A stretch of DNA of 53,556 nucleotides from Alcanivoracaceae bacterium (lineage in GTDB: Bacteria; Pseudomonadota; Gammaproteobacteria; Xanthomonadales; Marinicellaceae), in the NCBI GenBank assembly GCA_016744455.1, contig JADGEI010000025.1, forward strand, positions 1-53,556, written 5' to 3'. Numbering within the stretch: position 1 is the stretch's first letter; every line of letters starts with the position of its first letter. The notes under the pieces are model-generated. The model searched no databases, was not told the DNA's origin, and saw only the letters and a program-made list of their open reading frames with translations. Positions 23,887-33,738 of this stretch are shown here, piece after piece. The position numbers and the translations under genes were made by a program.

Positions 23887-25187
23887 CAAAAAATCATCTG
23901 ATTTGGAATCATAGGTGCAATTTCAACAAGTTCATCAGCCATAATGTTTTCCGACTCTTCTGGAATTATCAACCAACAGTTAGATTGAGCAAATGAGCGA
24001 GACTGGTAGGAACCTTGATCTAATAACATGTCAACACAGAGTTGACCATGAATGTCAATACTGGCATAAGCTTTGGCAAAAGTTCTGAAACCCTTTTTAC
24101 TCTTAATTGTATTTTGGAGTTTCGCTTTAATAAATTTTTCTTCTGCAAGACCTAGCATGTTATTGATAAAAGGCGTTGCAAAAAAACGCATACCTGAAGC
24201 GGCTGCTATAGGATTTCCAGGTAAGCCAAAGTAAACGGTGCCATCAGGAAGTTCAGCAAATAAAATGGGTTTTCCAGGGCGTATTTTGGCTTTGTGGAAA
24301 TGAATTTTGGCCCCGCGCTTTATTAATACTTCAGGAATAAAATCAAATTTACCCATAGATACAGCACCCGTTGAGAAAATGATTTTTACTTTTTTCAATA
24401 AGGCATAATCTATCAGGTCATTAAAGGCTTGCTTGTTATCCTTACAGCTTCCGATAAAAACAGGATCTAGGTTTATTTTTTGACAATATGCCCTTAAATA
24501 GGGTTGGTTTGAATTGAAGATTGTACCCGAATGAAGTTTGTCATCTTTGATATTAAAAAGTTCATTGCCTGTTGAAAGAATTGCAACCTTTATTGTAGGC
24601 AATACATTGATCATATTAACCCCAACTGTAGCTAGTGCCATAATATGTTGGGCTTGAATTTGCGTGTGTTTGTTTGCCACCACTTGATTGGTTTTATAGT
24701 CAGTACCAAGTTTGCGAATATTCCTGCCTTTTATTACATTTTCTTTAATAGTAATGTATTTATTGTTGCCTTCGTTGTTAATTTCTACATTTTCTATTTG
24801 AATGACAGCATCAAAACTATTTGGCACTGGAGCACCTGTCATAATATCCCATGCATTATCGTTTTTAACTTCTGCAACAGTCGTTGCTTCATCCCCTGCT
24901 TGTATACTTCCAGTTACGAGAAGTTTGACGGCACCATTGTCTTTAACTTGCTGATTGACAAATTCACTATATACCGCAAAGCCATCCATTGCAGAATTAT
25001 TAAATGAAGGGACATTAATTGGTGAGTTAATACACTCTGCCAATGTGTCTCCACTTGAGTTAATTAACAATTGATTTATAGTGTTATTAGTTGTGTGGCG
25101 GCTTGAAACAGTGCTAATTATTTCAATGGCTTGTTGGTAGTTAATGAGTATCTTGTTTGTAACTTTACTTGTTGAATTTGCAGTCAT
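23886..25187 (-). CDS. moeA: Molybdopterin molybdenumtransferase
   Basis: 433 residues. MoeA inserts molybdate into adenylylated molybdopterin. Signatures are NVPSFNNSAMDGFAV, the D-x-x-TGAPVPNSFDAVIQIE segment, the MoCF-binding VAILSTGNEL and FSTGAVSMGKFD, and GLPGNPIAA. The 5' end overlaps the regulator gene by 23 bases and the 3' end abuts mobA, so regulator-moeA-mobA form one operon divergent from the nar genes. Confidence 0.95.
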   Translation of the reverse strand: MTANSTSKVTNKILINYQQAIEIISTVSSRHTTNNTINQLLINSSGDTLAECINSPINVPSFNNSAMDGFAVYSEFVNQQVKDNGAVKLLVTGSIQAGDEATTVAEVKNDNAWDIMTGAPVPNSFDAVIQIENVEINNEGNNKYITIKENVIKGRNIRKLGTDYKTNQVVANKHTQIQAQHIMALATVGVNMINVLPTIKVAILSTGNELFNIKDDKLHSGTIFNSNQPYLRAYCQKINLDPVFIGSCKDNKQAFNDLIDYALLKKVKIIFSTGAVSMGKFDFIPEVLIKRGAKIHFHKAKIRPGKPILFAELPDGTVYFGLPGNPIAAASGMRFFATPFINNMLGLAEEKFIKAKLQNTIKSKKGFRTFAKAYASIDIHGQLCVDMLLDQGSYQSRSFAQSNCWLIIPEESENIMADELVEIAPMIPNQMIF

Positions 25188-26679
25188 GTTTATTTTTAAA
25201 TTGGCAATGTTTTTCTAGGTTAGTATCGCAATACTGACATAAAAGTTTAATGTCGTTAACTTGGATCTGATGTTTCTCTGATTTCAACCCTTTTGTTTTT
25301 AATGTTTTTAGTGAGCGCGAAAATGTTTCAGGCTTCATGTCTAATAATGAGGCGATTATGGTTTTATCGTAAGGTAATAATATTGTATTTGGGTTTTTTT
25401 GTTCAATAAATTGTTTTAATAAAAACCAACCAACACGTTCTCTAGAAGATTTTAAACGGTTATTGTCAATCTGGTTAAGATGCTCCCTTGAATGCTGCGA
25501 TTGATATTTTAACGTGTTTAATGCTAAGGTAGGATCTTTTGTTAACAAGTGACGAAAAATGGAAGCAGGAAAGGATAATAGCTTGGCATCATTACAGGCT
25601 TGAGCATTATTATAATACTTTTCACTGGCAAAAATTGATGACTCAATGACTAGATTCCCGGTTGATAGCATTTGTTTCACAGACTCGTTTCCGTCAGCAG
25701 AGCTTTTATGAATTTTAATCCAGCCACTTAAAATAACATAAATCCTACTGGCTTGTTCGCCCTGAAGAAATAATAGACTACCCTTTTTGTAATTTTTTAT
25801 ATTACTTGATTGGAATAGTTTGCTAGTTGTGTTCTCTGATAAATTTCTAAAAATTGGAAAATCCATCGCTAAGGCATAAGTTTTATCAATGGTTGTGTTT
25901 TTGTTATATGTTTCTAATTTGATTTCATTGCTAGCATATAACTGGTTAAATAAAGATGTTTCTATTTTATGCATCATTTCCATTTTTTTGGTGACAATAG
26001 TAAACCAGTTTTGTGCATTAATTTGTGGAATTTCATTTTCTTCCATCTTTTGATGAATGTTTTCTATATTCTCATGTTTGCTGTATAGTTTATTGAAGAG
26101 TTGTTTTTGTTGGTCGCTAGCAAGGGAAAGGAATGAGCGTTTATTAAGTTTTTGTTCACTAAGAATAAGACTGAAATCACGGCTAAATTGCTCAGAGTCA
26201 AATTCATTAAGGGCAAAACCGACTATGCCCAATGCGCGCGCTCTTCCAATTCGTTCTTTCCAATTGATAAAGTTTGAAATCGCACTGATTTCTGCAGGGT
26301 TATTATCGTTATCAAATAAAGCTAATTCTATTAATATATAAGTTAAATGGATAATGATACGATGAGTATATAAAGGTGTTACATCTAAGATATCTAAATT
26401 ACAATCGTCCAAATCTTTCCTAAAGGAAGTTTGGCAAATAAATCCGTTAAATATTCTATTGAGTTTGGTGAAGCTTTTTTTTTGTTCAGAAGTGGGCTCA
26501 AAATTTGATTGATTTGCCATTAATTCAAATTCTTCAATTAATCTGTTGCTGTTCTGAAAGCATGAATTAAGGCTTTGCTTGCTAAAATCATCTTTTATAG
26601 AAAGATAAAGGCATAAACTACCACGTTCTTTTTGAAATGCATGAATGATTTCACACAATAAAATTAAAAGTTGATTCAT
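25165..26679 (-). CDS. NIT-domain / CRP-FNR fusion regulator with C-terminal four-cysteine tail
   Basis: The frame is open to a TTG at 26778, but ATG 26679 (MNQLLILLCEIIHAFQKERG) is preferred because it starts at the domain boundary and leaves the FNR-like site in a true intergenic region; 504 residues. The first 200 or so residues match a NIT nitrate/nitrite-sensing four-helix domain (FQKERG early, WKERIGRARALG later). A CRP-type cyclic-nucleotide fold follows (FLQGEQASRIYVILSGWIKI), then an HTH (IIASLLDMKPETFSRSLKTL). The end carries C-x2-C-x7-C-x7-C. FNR's N-terminal cluster cysteines are absent. It probably senses nitrate directly and activates narK-narG and moeA-mobA; the cysteine tail could bind a metal or Fe-S cluster. 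Confidence 0.8.
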   Translation of the reverse strand: MNQLLILLCEIIHAFQKERGSLCLYLSIKDDFSKQSLNSCFQNSNRLIEEFELMANQSNFEPTSEQKKSFTKLNRIFNGFICQTSFRKDLDDCNLDILDVTPLYTHRIIIHLTYILIELALFDNDNNPAEISAISNFINWKERIGRARALGIVGFALNEFDSEQFSRDFSLILSEQKLNKRSFLSLASDQQKQLFNKLYSKHENIENIHQKMEENEIPQINAQNWFTIVTKKMEMMHKIETSLFNQLYASNEIKLETYNKNTTIDKTYALAMDFPIFRNLSENTTSKLFQSSNIKNYKKGSLLFLQGEQASRIYVILSGWIKIHKSSADGNESVKQMLSTGNLVIESSIFASEKYYNNAQACNDAKLLSFPASIFRHLLTKDPTLALNTLKYQSQHSREHLNQIDNNRLKSSRERVGWFLLKQFIEQKNPNTILLPYDKTIIASLLDMKPETFSRSLKTLKTKGLKSEKHQIQVNDIKLLCQYCDTNLEKHCQFKNKHDCKFNK

Positions 26680-26788
26680 TGATTTGAAGTTTATTATTTC
26701 TGAGTAATTAATACATCTTACTGATTCATTGAAAAATTCCCATAAAAAACACAGTATCGTATAGGAAAAATTCACCAAATTTCAATTA

Positions 26789-26802
26789 TTGACCTCAGTC
26801 AA
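26789..26802. promoter_or_regulatory. FNR/DNR-like palindrome between the regulator and narK
   Basis: TTGAC-CTCA-GTCAA is a perfect 5-4-5 palindrome, extended by one more A/T pair on each side (26788-26803). Toward narK, TAAAAT at 26823-26828 puts the palindrome centre about 40 bases before the predicted start, a class II activator position. On the minus strand TATACG (26763-26758) lies at a comparable distance for the regulator operon. One site may thus serve both directions. Confidence 0.7.
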
Positions 26803-26822
26803 TTTTAAAAATAGCACTATAG

Positions 26823-26828
26823 ATAAAA
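26823..26828 (+). promoter_or_regulatory. Predicted -10 of the narK-narGHJI operon
   Basis: TAAAAT with no -35 match upstream, as expected for a promoter that depends on an activator bound at the palindrome at 26789-26802. A weak GAG ribosome site precedes narK. Confidence 0.45.
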
Positions 26829-26870
26829 TACTCTCAGTAAATTTGATAAATCCATTTAAGTGAGTAGAGC

Positions 26871-28166
26871 ATGAAAAATTTAGAAAATGTGTCCAGCGGT
26901 GATCAAACCAGGGCCTTAACAACGAGTACATTGGCTTTTACAGTTTGTTTTGCTGTATGGACAATTTTTTCAATTATTGGTATTAAAATTAAAGGGGAAT
27001 TAGGATTGAGTGACACCCAATTTGGTCTCTTAGTTGCTACGCCTATTTTAACAGGGTCATTAAGCCGTATCTTTTTGGGTATTTGGACGGATCAATATGG
27101 TGGACGTATTGTGTTCACATTGCAAATGTTAACCTCCGCTTTGGCAGCTTTTTTCCTAACCTATGCAAACACTTATGAAATGTATTTAGTTGGCGCATTA
27201 GGTCTTGGTTTGTCAGGCGGTTCATTTGCAGTGGGTATTGCTTATGTTTCTTCATGGTATCCAGATCATAAACAAGGCACAGCATTAGGTATTTTTGGTG
27301 CTGGTAATGTTGGAGCTGCGGTGACTAACTTTGGTGCGCCCATACTATTGGTAGCAATGGGTGGAGAATGGCGTTCAGTTGTCTATGTTTATGCGGGTAT
27401 TTTAGCTATTACTGCTGTGTTGTTTTTCTTGTTTAGTAAAGCTGACCCTGCTCATTCTGGAACAAAACAAGAAGCACGCCCGTTTATGGAACAATTAAAA
27501 CCGCTTAAGCATTTAATTGTATGGCGTTTTTCATTGTATTATTTCTTTGTTTTTGGAGCTTACGTTGCATTGGCATTATGGTTACCACGTTATTATGTTG
27601 GAGCCTATGGATTGGAATTGGCAACAGCAGGTATGTTAGCTGCAGCTTATGCATTGCCTGGCGCGATTTTCAGGGCATTGGGTGGCTGGTTGTCAGATAA
27701 ATTTGGCGCTAGAACAATTATGTACTGGACTTTTATTGTGACGCTAATTTGCACCATTGTCATGTCTTATCCATCAACTGATTATACTGTTGCAGGGATT
27801 AAAGGCCCAGTTGAATTTAACATGACTATCCCTTTATGGCTGTTTGTTACTATGACTATAATCCTTGGTTTCTTTATGTCATTAGGAAAAGCTGCTGTCT
27901 ATAAACATATTCCTCATTACTTTCCTGAAAACGTAGGGTCTGTAGGTGGCATTGTTGGATTGATTGGCGGTTTAGGTGGGTTTATTTTGCCTATAACATT
28001 TGGCATGATGAATGATGTGATTGGCATTTGGACTAGTTGTTTTATGTTGTTATCAATTATCATTGCAGTTTCACTGACTTGGATGCATTTTGCTATATTG
28101 AGAGCAGAGAAGAAATCACATCCTGAAAAATCTAAATTCTTACCAGAATTAGAAAGTTTAAAATAA
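26871..28166 (+). CDS. narK: NarK1-type nitrate/nitrite transporter (MFS)
   Basis: 431 residues with 12 predicted membrane helices. Nitrate-porter signatures are visible: the conserved glycine-rich GIFGAGNVGAAVTNFGAP in TM5 and GGIVGLIGGLGGFILPITFG in TM11, together with the MFS loop RIFLGIWTDQYGGR. NarK1 types are thought to be proton-nitrate symporters. First gene of the nar operon, downstream of the FNR-like site. Confidence 0.93.
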   Translation: MKNLENVSSGDQTRALTTSTLAFTVCFAVWTIFSIIGIKIKGELGLSDTQFGLLVATPILTGSLSRIFLGIWTDQYGGRIVFTLQMLTSALAAFFLTYANTYEMYLVGALGLGLSGGSFAVGIAYVSSWYPDHKQGTALGIFGAGNVGAAVTNFGAPILLVAMGGEWRSVVYVYAGILAITAVLFFLFSKADPAHSGTKQEARPFMEQLKPLKHLIVWRFSLYYFFVFGAYVALALWLPRYYVGAYGLELATAGMLAAAYALPGAIFRALGGWLSDKFGARTIMYWTFIVTLICTIVMSYPSTDYTVAGIKGPVEFNMTIPLWLFVTMTIILGFFMSLGKAAVYKHIPHYFPENVGSVGGIVGLIGGLGGFILPITFGMMNDVIGIWTSCFMLLSIIIAVSLTWMHFAILRAEKKSHPEKSKFLPELESLK

Positions 28167-28235
28167 TTTACTAAAGATCAACCGTTTCTCAAAAATTGGG
28201 AAGTGGTATTTAAAAACTAAAGGAGAATATTTATT

Positions 28236-29843
28236 ATGGCTAAAGATTTAAAAAATTGGAATCCAGAAGATGCACAGCAATGGGCGTCAACTGGAAAGGC
28301 AATTGCAACTCGGAATCTATGGATTTCGATTCCTGCATTATTAGCAGGTTTTGCCGTTTGGTTGTACTGGAGTATAATTACAGTACAAATGTTAAACTTA
28401 GGTTTTTCCTTTGAGAAATCTGAGTTATTTACCCTTGCAGCCATTGCCGGTTTGTCAGGTGCAACCTTAAGAATACCTTCGACATTTTTCATTCGTATTG
28501 CTGGTGGTAGAAATACTATATTCTTTACCACTGCATTGTTAATGATACCTGCTGTAGGTGTTGGCTATGCTTTACAAACGCCTGACACCCCACTTTGGCA
28601 GTTTCAGTTATGGGCATTGTTGTCCGGCTTCGGCGGCGGTAACTTCTCATCATCAATGAGTAATATTTCCTACTTTTATCCTAAAAAGATACAAGGTTAT
28701 TCTTTAGGTATGAACGCCGGTTTGGGTAACTTTGGTGTAACTACTATGCAAATTGTAGTGCCTTTAGTGATGACTTTTGCTTTGTTTGGTGGTGATTCCA
28801 TGACATTACAAACAACCAGTGGAACTTTGATTGGTAAAATTCCAGCAGGCACTGAAACATTTATTCATAATGCTGGTTTTGTTTGGTTAATCTTGCTTGT
28901 TCCATTAGCAATTGCGACATGGTTTGGTATGAATAATATTGCAGATGAACATGTTTCCCCTGATGTAGGTAATCCAATTTCAGCCTTTGCAAAAATAAGC
29001 TTTATGCTAGCGATAGGCTTAGTAACAGCAGCATTTGGATTGTGGTTGTTGTTACCTGCTAAAATTGGTGGATCAGGAATAGAGTTAGATAAGTTCTTGG
29101 TTTTACCAATTGTCATCATAATGACTGTTTTCTTATTAAAAATGATTCCTGGGACTATTGGTCAAAATTTAACGAGACAGTATAAAATATTTAAAAATAA
29201 ACACACATGGGTAATGACGGTTATATATACCATGACTTTCGGATCGTTTATTGGATATGCTGTTGGTTTTGGCTTGTCAATTAAAGTAATATTTGGTTAT
29301 CAACATCTAATGGTTGATGGTGTTATGACACACAATACTGCAAACCCAGATGGACCAAGCGCATTGATGTATGCTTGGATGGGACCATTTATTGGAGCGC
29401 TTATTCGTCCGATTGGAGGCATGATTGCCGATAAAGAGGGTGGAGCAAAAGTAACGCAATACGTATCTGTTGCCATGATTGCTAGTGCATTAGGTGTAGC
29501 ATATTTTATGCAACAAGCTTATGCAAGTGCAACACCTCAAGATTATTTTGTACCATTCTTATTATTGTTTTTAGTACTATTTGCTGCAACTGGTATTGGT
29601 AATGGCTCAACTTTTAAAACCATTGCAACTATCTTTGATAAAGAGCAAGCAGGGCCTGTATTGGGTTGGACTGCTGCAATTGCTGCTTATGGTGCTTTCT
29701 TAATTCCTAAGATTTTAGGTGAACAGATCAAGGCTACAACACCTGAATACGCTTTATATGGTTTCGCTGTATTCTATACCGTTTGTTTGGTTTTGAACTG
29801 GTTCTACTACATGAGAAGTAGCGCGGAATTTCATAACCCGTAA
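28236..29843 (+). CDS. narK2: NarK2-type nitrate/nitrite antiporter (MFS)
   Basis: 535 residues, longer than NarK1, with extra loops between helices 5-6 and 7-8. Nitrate signatures are GMNAGLGNFGVTTMQIVVP and GIGNGSTFKTIATIFDKEQA. NarK2 types exchange cytoplasmic nitrite for nitrate. In Paracoccus the two types are fused in one protein; here they are separate neighbours, 69 bases apart. A strong AAGGAG ribosome site precedes the start. Confidence 0.93.
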   Translation: MAKDLKNWNPEDAQQWASTGKAIATRNLWISIPALLAGFAVWLYWSIITVQMLNLGFSFEKSELFTLAAIAGLSGATLRIPSTFFIRIAGGRNTIFFTTALLMIPAVGVGYALQTPDTPLWQFQLWALLSGFGGGNFSSSMSNISYFYPKKIQGYSLGMNAGLGNFGVTTMQIVVPLVMTFALFGGDSMTLQTTSGTLIGKIPAGTETFIHNAGFVWLILLVPLAIATWFGMNNIADEHVSPDVGNPISAFAKISFMLAIGLVTAAFGLWLLLPAKIGGSGIELDKFLVLPIVIIMTVFLLKMIPGTIGQNLTRQYKIFKNKHTWVMTVIYTMTFGSFIGYAVGFGLSIKVIFGYQHLMVDGVMTHNTANPDGPSALMYAWMGPFIGALIRPIGGMIADKEGGAKVTQYVSVAMIASALGVAYFMQQAYASATPQDYFVPFLLLFLVLFAATGIGNGSTFKTIATIFDKEQAGPVLGWTAAIAAYGAFLIPKILGEQIKATTPEYALYGFAVFYTVCLVLNWFYYMRSSAEFHNP

Positions 29844-29857
29844 TTATATATAATGTT

Positions 29858-29935
29858 GTCATTCCCGTGCAAGCGGGAATCTCCTGAAAGAAACGGAGAA
29901 CTAACATTAAGGTTCCTACCTTTGCAGGAACGACG
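29858..29935. repeat. Palindromic intergenic repeat between narK2 and narG
   Basis: The stretch starts GTCATTCC and ends GGAACGAC, near-perfect terminal inverted repeats. It contains three hairpins: ATTCCCG/CGGGAAT (29861-29880), CTCC/GGAG (29881-29898) and GTTCCT/AGGAAC (29912-29931). It resembles the short mobile palindromic elements (REP/MITE-like) common between bacterial genes. In the mRNA it could stabilise or partly terminate between transporter and enzyme genes. Confidence 0.65.
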
Positions 29936-29970
29936 TAAATAATAAAAACTTAAACTGAGGGGTTTAAACA

Positions 29971-32900
29971 ATGAGTCAATTTTTAGACAGGTTAACTTAC
30001 CTAACCAAGAAAAAGCCAGAAACTTTTTCAAATGGACATGGTATCACCACAGATGAAGATCGTGGTTGGGAACGTGCTTACCGTAACCGTTGGTCACACG
30101 ATAAAATCGTAAGATCAACACATGGAGTCAACTGTACAGGTTCGTGTTCATGGAAAATTTATGTGAAACGTGGATTAGTAACGTGGGAAACGCAACAAAC
30201 TAATTACCCTCGTACACGGGATGATTTACCTAATCATGAACCAAGAGGGTGTCCTCGTGGTGCGAGTTATTCATGGTATTTATACAGTGCAACACGTCTA
30301 AAGTACCCTATGATTCGTGGACGTTTAATGCGTTTATGGCGTGAAGCTAAAGCTAAAAACTCTGATCCTGTAGTGGCTTGGAAATCAATCATGGAAAATA
30401 AAGATGATTGCACTTCCTATAAATCCATTCGTGGATTAGGTGGCTTTGTTCGTGCTGATTGGGACGAAGTTAATGAACTTATAACTGCTGCGAATGTTCA
30501 CACCATTAAAGACCATGGGCCAGATAGAGTTATTGGTTTTTCGCCGATTCCTGCCATGAGTATGGTTTCGTACGCAGCAGGTTCACGTTACCTCTCTTTA
30601 ATTGGTGGTGTTTGTTTAAGCTTTTATGATTGGTATTGTGATTTACCTCCAGCTTCTCCACAGATTTGGGGAGAGCAAACTGATGTACCAGAAAGTGCTG
30701 ATTGGTATAATTCATCCTACATTATTGCCTGGGGTTCTAACATCCCTCAAACTAGAACTCCAGATGCTCATTTCTTTACTGAAGTTAAATACAAAGGTAC
30801 CAAAACAGTTGCAGTAACTCCAGATTATTCTGAAGTGGCAAAGTTGACTGATGAGTGGTTGCCTGCACGTCAAGGAACTGATGCAGCATTAGCTATGGCA
30901 ATGGGGCACGTTATTTTAAGTGAATTCCATCGAGATAATGTGAGTAATTATTTTGATGATTATACTCGTACTTACACAGATATGCCCTTCTTGGTGCGTT
31001 TAGATGAGCATAAATCAGGTTTGGTTGCTAGTCGTACGTTACGTGCTTGCGATGTCACTGAACTTGCCTCACAAAAACTTGCCGATTGGAAATCTGTATT
31101 AATAGATGAAAAAACTGGTAATCTTGTCGTTCCAAATGGCACAGTTGGATCACGTTGGGAAGAAAAATCTGAAGGTGAAAGTGGTAATTGGAACCTAGAA
31201 ACAAAAGATAATACAAACGGCTCTGAAATTTGGCCAGTTAAATCATTATTAGATAACTATGATGAAGTCGTTGATGTTTCTTTTCCCTATTTTGCTAATA
31301 AACAGCATGATCAGGAGATATTTCAACACACTGACCACGATGATATTATTAAACATAAGATACCTGTCAAAAAAGTACATACTAAAGATGGTGAAATATT
31401 TGTAGCAACAGTTTTTGATTTAATGATGGCTAATTATGGTGTTGATCGTGGTTTAGGTGATGAGAATTGTGCTCAAGATTATAGCGATGATAAACCTTAT
31501 ACACCAGGTTGGCAAGAGCAAATTACAGGAGTTGACCAAAGTACAGTTGTCCGCATTGCTAGAGAATTCGCAGACACTGCAGATAAAACCCGCGGCCGTT
31601 CCATGGTTATTATTGGTGCAGCAATGAATCACTGGTATCACATGGACATGAATTATCGTGGCATTATCAATATGTTAATGATGTGTGGTTGCGTTGGTAA
31701 ATCTGGTGGCGGTTGGGCACATTATGTTGGTCAAGAAAAGTTACGTCCTCAAACAGGTTGGTTGCCATTAGCGTTCGGTTTAGATTGGCATAGACCACCT
31801 CGTCATATGAATGGTACATCGTTTTTCTATAATCACGCAGACCAATGGCGTTATGAAAAACTTGAAGTTAATGAAATTTTGTCACCATTAGCGGATAAAA
31901 AAGAGTGGGACGGTTATTCACTTATTGATTGTAATACACGTTCTGAACGTATGGGCTGGTTGCCTTCGGCACCACAATTACAAGAAAACCCTTTAGAATT
32001 AACTAAACAAGCTGAGTCTGCAGGTAAATCATCAGTAGAGTATGTCGTTGATCAACTCAAATCTAAAGACTTAGAGTTTTCTTGTATGGACCCTGATAAT
32101 CCAGATAACTTCCCAAGGAATATGTTTATTTGGCGTTCCAATATTTTAGGTTCCAGTGGTAAAGGGCATGAGTATATGCTCAAACATTTATTGGGCACTC
32201 AAAATGCAGTAATGAGTCAAGACCTGGGCGAAAAAGGCGGACCATTACCAAAAGAAGTTAAATGGCATGAAAAAGGGTACGAAGGCAAGTTAGATTTAGT
32301 GGTCACACTAGATTTCCGTATGTCAACAACTTGTTTGTATTCAGATATCGTTCTACCAACTGCAACATGGTATGAAAAAAATGATTTAAATACCTCAGAT
32401 ATGCATCCATTTATTCACCCTTTAAGTAAAGCAGTGGACCCGGCTTGGGAGTCACGTAGTGATTGGGCCATTTTTAGAGGTTTCGCAGAAAAATTCTCAG
32501 AAGTGTGTATTGGCCATTTAGGCAAAGAAAAAGACATTGTTACATTACCTATGCAGCATGATACACCGGGTGAAATATCTCAACCATTTGGTGTGGAAGA
32601 ATGGTATAAAGGAGATTGTGACCCTGTGCCAGGAAAAACAATGCCTGCATTAATTGAAGTGGAGCGTAATTATCCAGATACCTATAAAAAGTTCACCTCT
32701 ATTGGGCCTTTATTAGAAAAACTTGGCAATGGAGGGAAAGGCATTGCATGGAATACCGATACAGAAGTTGAAAACTTGCGCAGTATTAACCGTCAAGTGA
32801 GAGATGAAGGTGTTTCAAAAGGTCAACCACGTATTCAGTCAAGCATTGATGCCACAGAAGTGGTATTAGCATTAGCGCCTGAAACCAATGGGCATGTTGC

Positions 32901-33738
32901 CGTGAAAGCTTGGGAAGCCTTAGGTAAATTTACAGGTAGGGATCATACGCATTTGGCAAAACCCAAAGCAGAAGAGAAAATTCGATTCCGTGATATCCAA
33001 GCACAGCCGCGTAAGATTATTTCATCGCCAACATGGTCAGGGTTAGAGGATGAACATGTTAGTTATAACGCAGGTTATACCAACGTTCATGAATTAATTC
33101 CATGGCGTACATTGACTGGTAGACAGCAGTTTTATCAAGATCATAAGTGGATGCGTGATTTTGGTGAAGAGTTGTGTGTATACAAGCCACCTATAAATAC
33201 ACGTACAATTGCTCCAATAAAAGGCACTAAATCGAATGGCAATAAAGAAGTGGCATTAAACTTTATTACTCCACATCAAAAATGGGGTATTCATTCAACG
33301 TATTCTGAAAACTTGATGATGTTAACCTTGTCTCGTGGCGGCCCAATTGTTTGGATATCAGAAATTGATGCTAAAAAAATGGAAGTTGTTGATAATGACT
33401 GGATAGAATTATACAACGTCAATGGTACTATCGCTGCAAGAGCGGTTGTCTCACAACGTGTGCCTGAGGGCATGAGTATGATGTATCACGCACAAGAAAA
33501 AATTATCAATACTCCAGCTGCAGAAACATCTGGTTTCCGTGGCGGTATTCATAATTCAGTAACAAGAGCCGTGGTTAAACCAACACATATGATTGGTGGT
33601 TATGTACAGCAGTCTTATGGTTTTAACTATTATGGTACTGTTGGTTCTAACCGTGATGAATTCGTATTGGTTAGAAAAATGGAGAAAATTGAATGGAAAA
33701 ATGAGCCAGTAACAAAACTTGAAAGAGGTGCGTCATGA
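29971..33738 (+). CDS. narG: Respiratory nitrate reductase alpha subunit
   Basis: 1255 residues, the normal size. The catalytic subunit of the membrane-bound enzyme facing the cytoplasm reduces nitrate to nitrite with a bis-MGD molybdenum centre. The FS0 cluster ligands are visible as H-x3-C-x3-C in HGVNCTGSCSWKIYVKRGLV, plus the later C of EPRGCPRGAS. The molybdenum-ligand Asp is in YDWYCDLPPASPQIWGEQTD. No twin-arginine signal is present, as expected for NarG. A GAGG ribosome site precedes the ATG, and the last four bases overlap narH. Confidence 0.97.
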   Translation: MSQFLDRLTYLTKKKPETFSNGHGITTDEDRGWERAYRNRWSHDKIVRSTHGVNCTGSCSWKIYVKRGLVTWETQQTNYPRTRDDLPNHEPRGCPRGASYSWYLYSATRLKYPMIRGRLMRLWREAKAKNSDPVVAWKSIMENKDDCTSYKSIRGLGGFVRADWDEVNELITAANVHTIKDHGPDRVIGFSPIPAMSMVSYAAGSRYLSLIGGVCLSFYDWYCDLPPASPQIWGEQTDVPESADWYNSSYIIAWGSNIPQTRTPDAHFFTEVKYKGTKTVAVTPDYSEVAKLTDEWLPARQGTDAALAMAMGHVILSEFHRDNVSNYFDDYTRTYTDMPFLVRLDEHKSGLVASRTLRACDVTELASQKLADWKSVLIDEKTGNLVVPNGTVGSRWEEKSEGESGNWNLETKDNTNGSEIWPVKSLLDNYDEVVDVSFPYFANKQHDQEIFQHTDHDDIIKHKIPVKKVHTKDGEIFVATVFDLMMANYGVDRGLGDENCAQDYSDDKPYTPGWQEQITGVDQSTVVRIAREFADTADKTRGRSMVIIGAAMNHWYHMDMNYRGIINMLMMCGCVGKSGGGWAHYVGQEKLRPQTGWLPLAFGLDWHRPPRHMNGTSFFYNHADQWRYEKLEVNEILSPLADKKEWDGYSLIDCNTRSERMGWLPSAPQLQENPLELTKQAESAGKSSVEYVVDQLKSKDLEFSCMDPDNPDNFPRNMFIWRSNILGSSGKGHEYMLKHLLGTQNAVMSQDLGEKGGPLPKEVKWHEKGYEGKLDLVVTLDFRMSTTCLYSDIVLPTATWYEKNDLNTSDMHPFIHPLSKAVDPAWESRSDWAIFRGFAEKFSEVCIGHLGKEKDIVTLPMQHDTPGEISQPFGVEEWYKGDCDPVPGKTMPALIEVERNYPDTYKKFTSIGPLLEKLGNGGKGIAWNTDTEVENLRSINRQVRDEGVSKGQPRIQSSIDATEVVLALAPETNGHVAVKAWEALGKFTGRDHTHLAKPKAEEKIRFRDIQAQPRKIISSPTWSGLEDEHVSYNAGYTNVHELIPWRTLTGRQQFYQDHKWMRDFGEELCVYKPPINTRTIAPIKGTKSNGNKEVALNFITPHQKWGIHSTYSENLMMLTLSRGGPIVWISEIDAKKMEVVDNDWIELYNVNGTIAARAVVSQRVPEGMSMMYHAQEKIINTPAAETSGFRGGIHNSVTRAVVKPTHMIGGYVQQSYGFNYYGTVGSNRDEFVLVRKMEKIEWKNEPVTKLERGAS

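Noticed and set aside
26680-26778. N-terminal extension of the NIT-CRP regulator from the TTG at 26778
   Set aside because: It needs a rare start, adds a segment without domain match, and would place the FNR-like site almost on the start codon.
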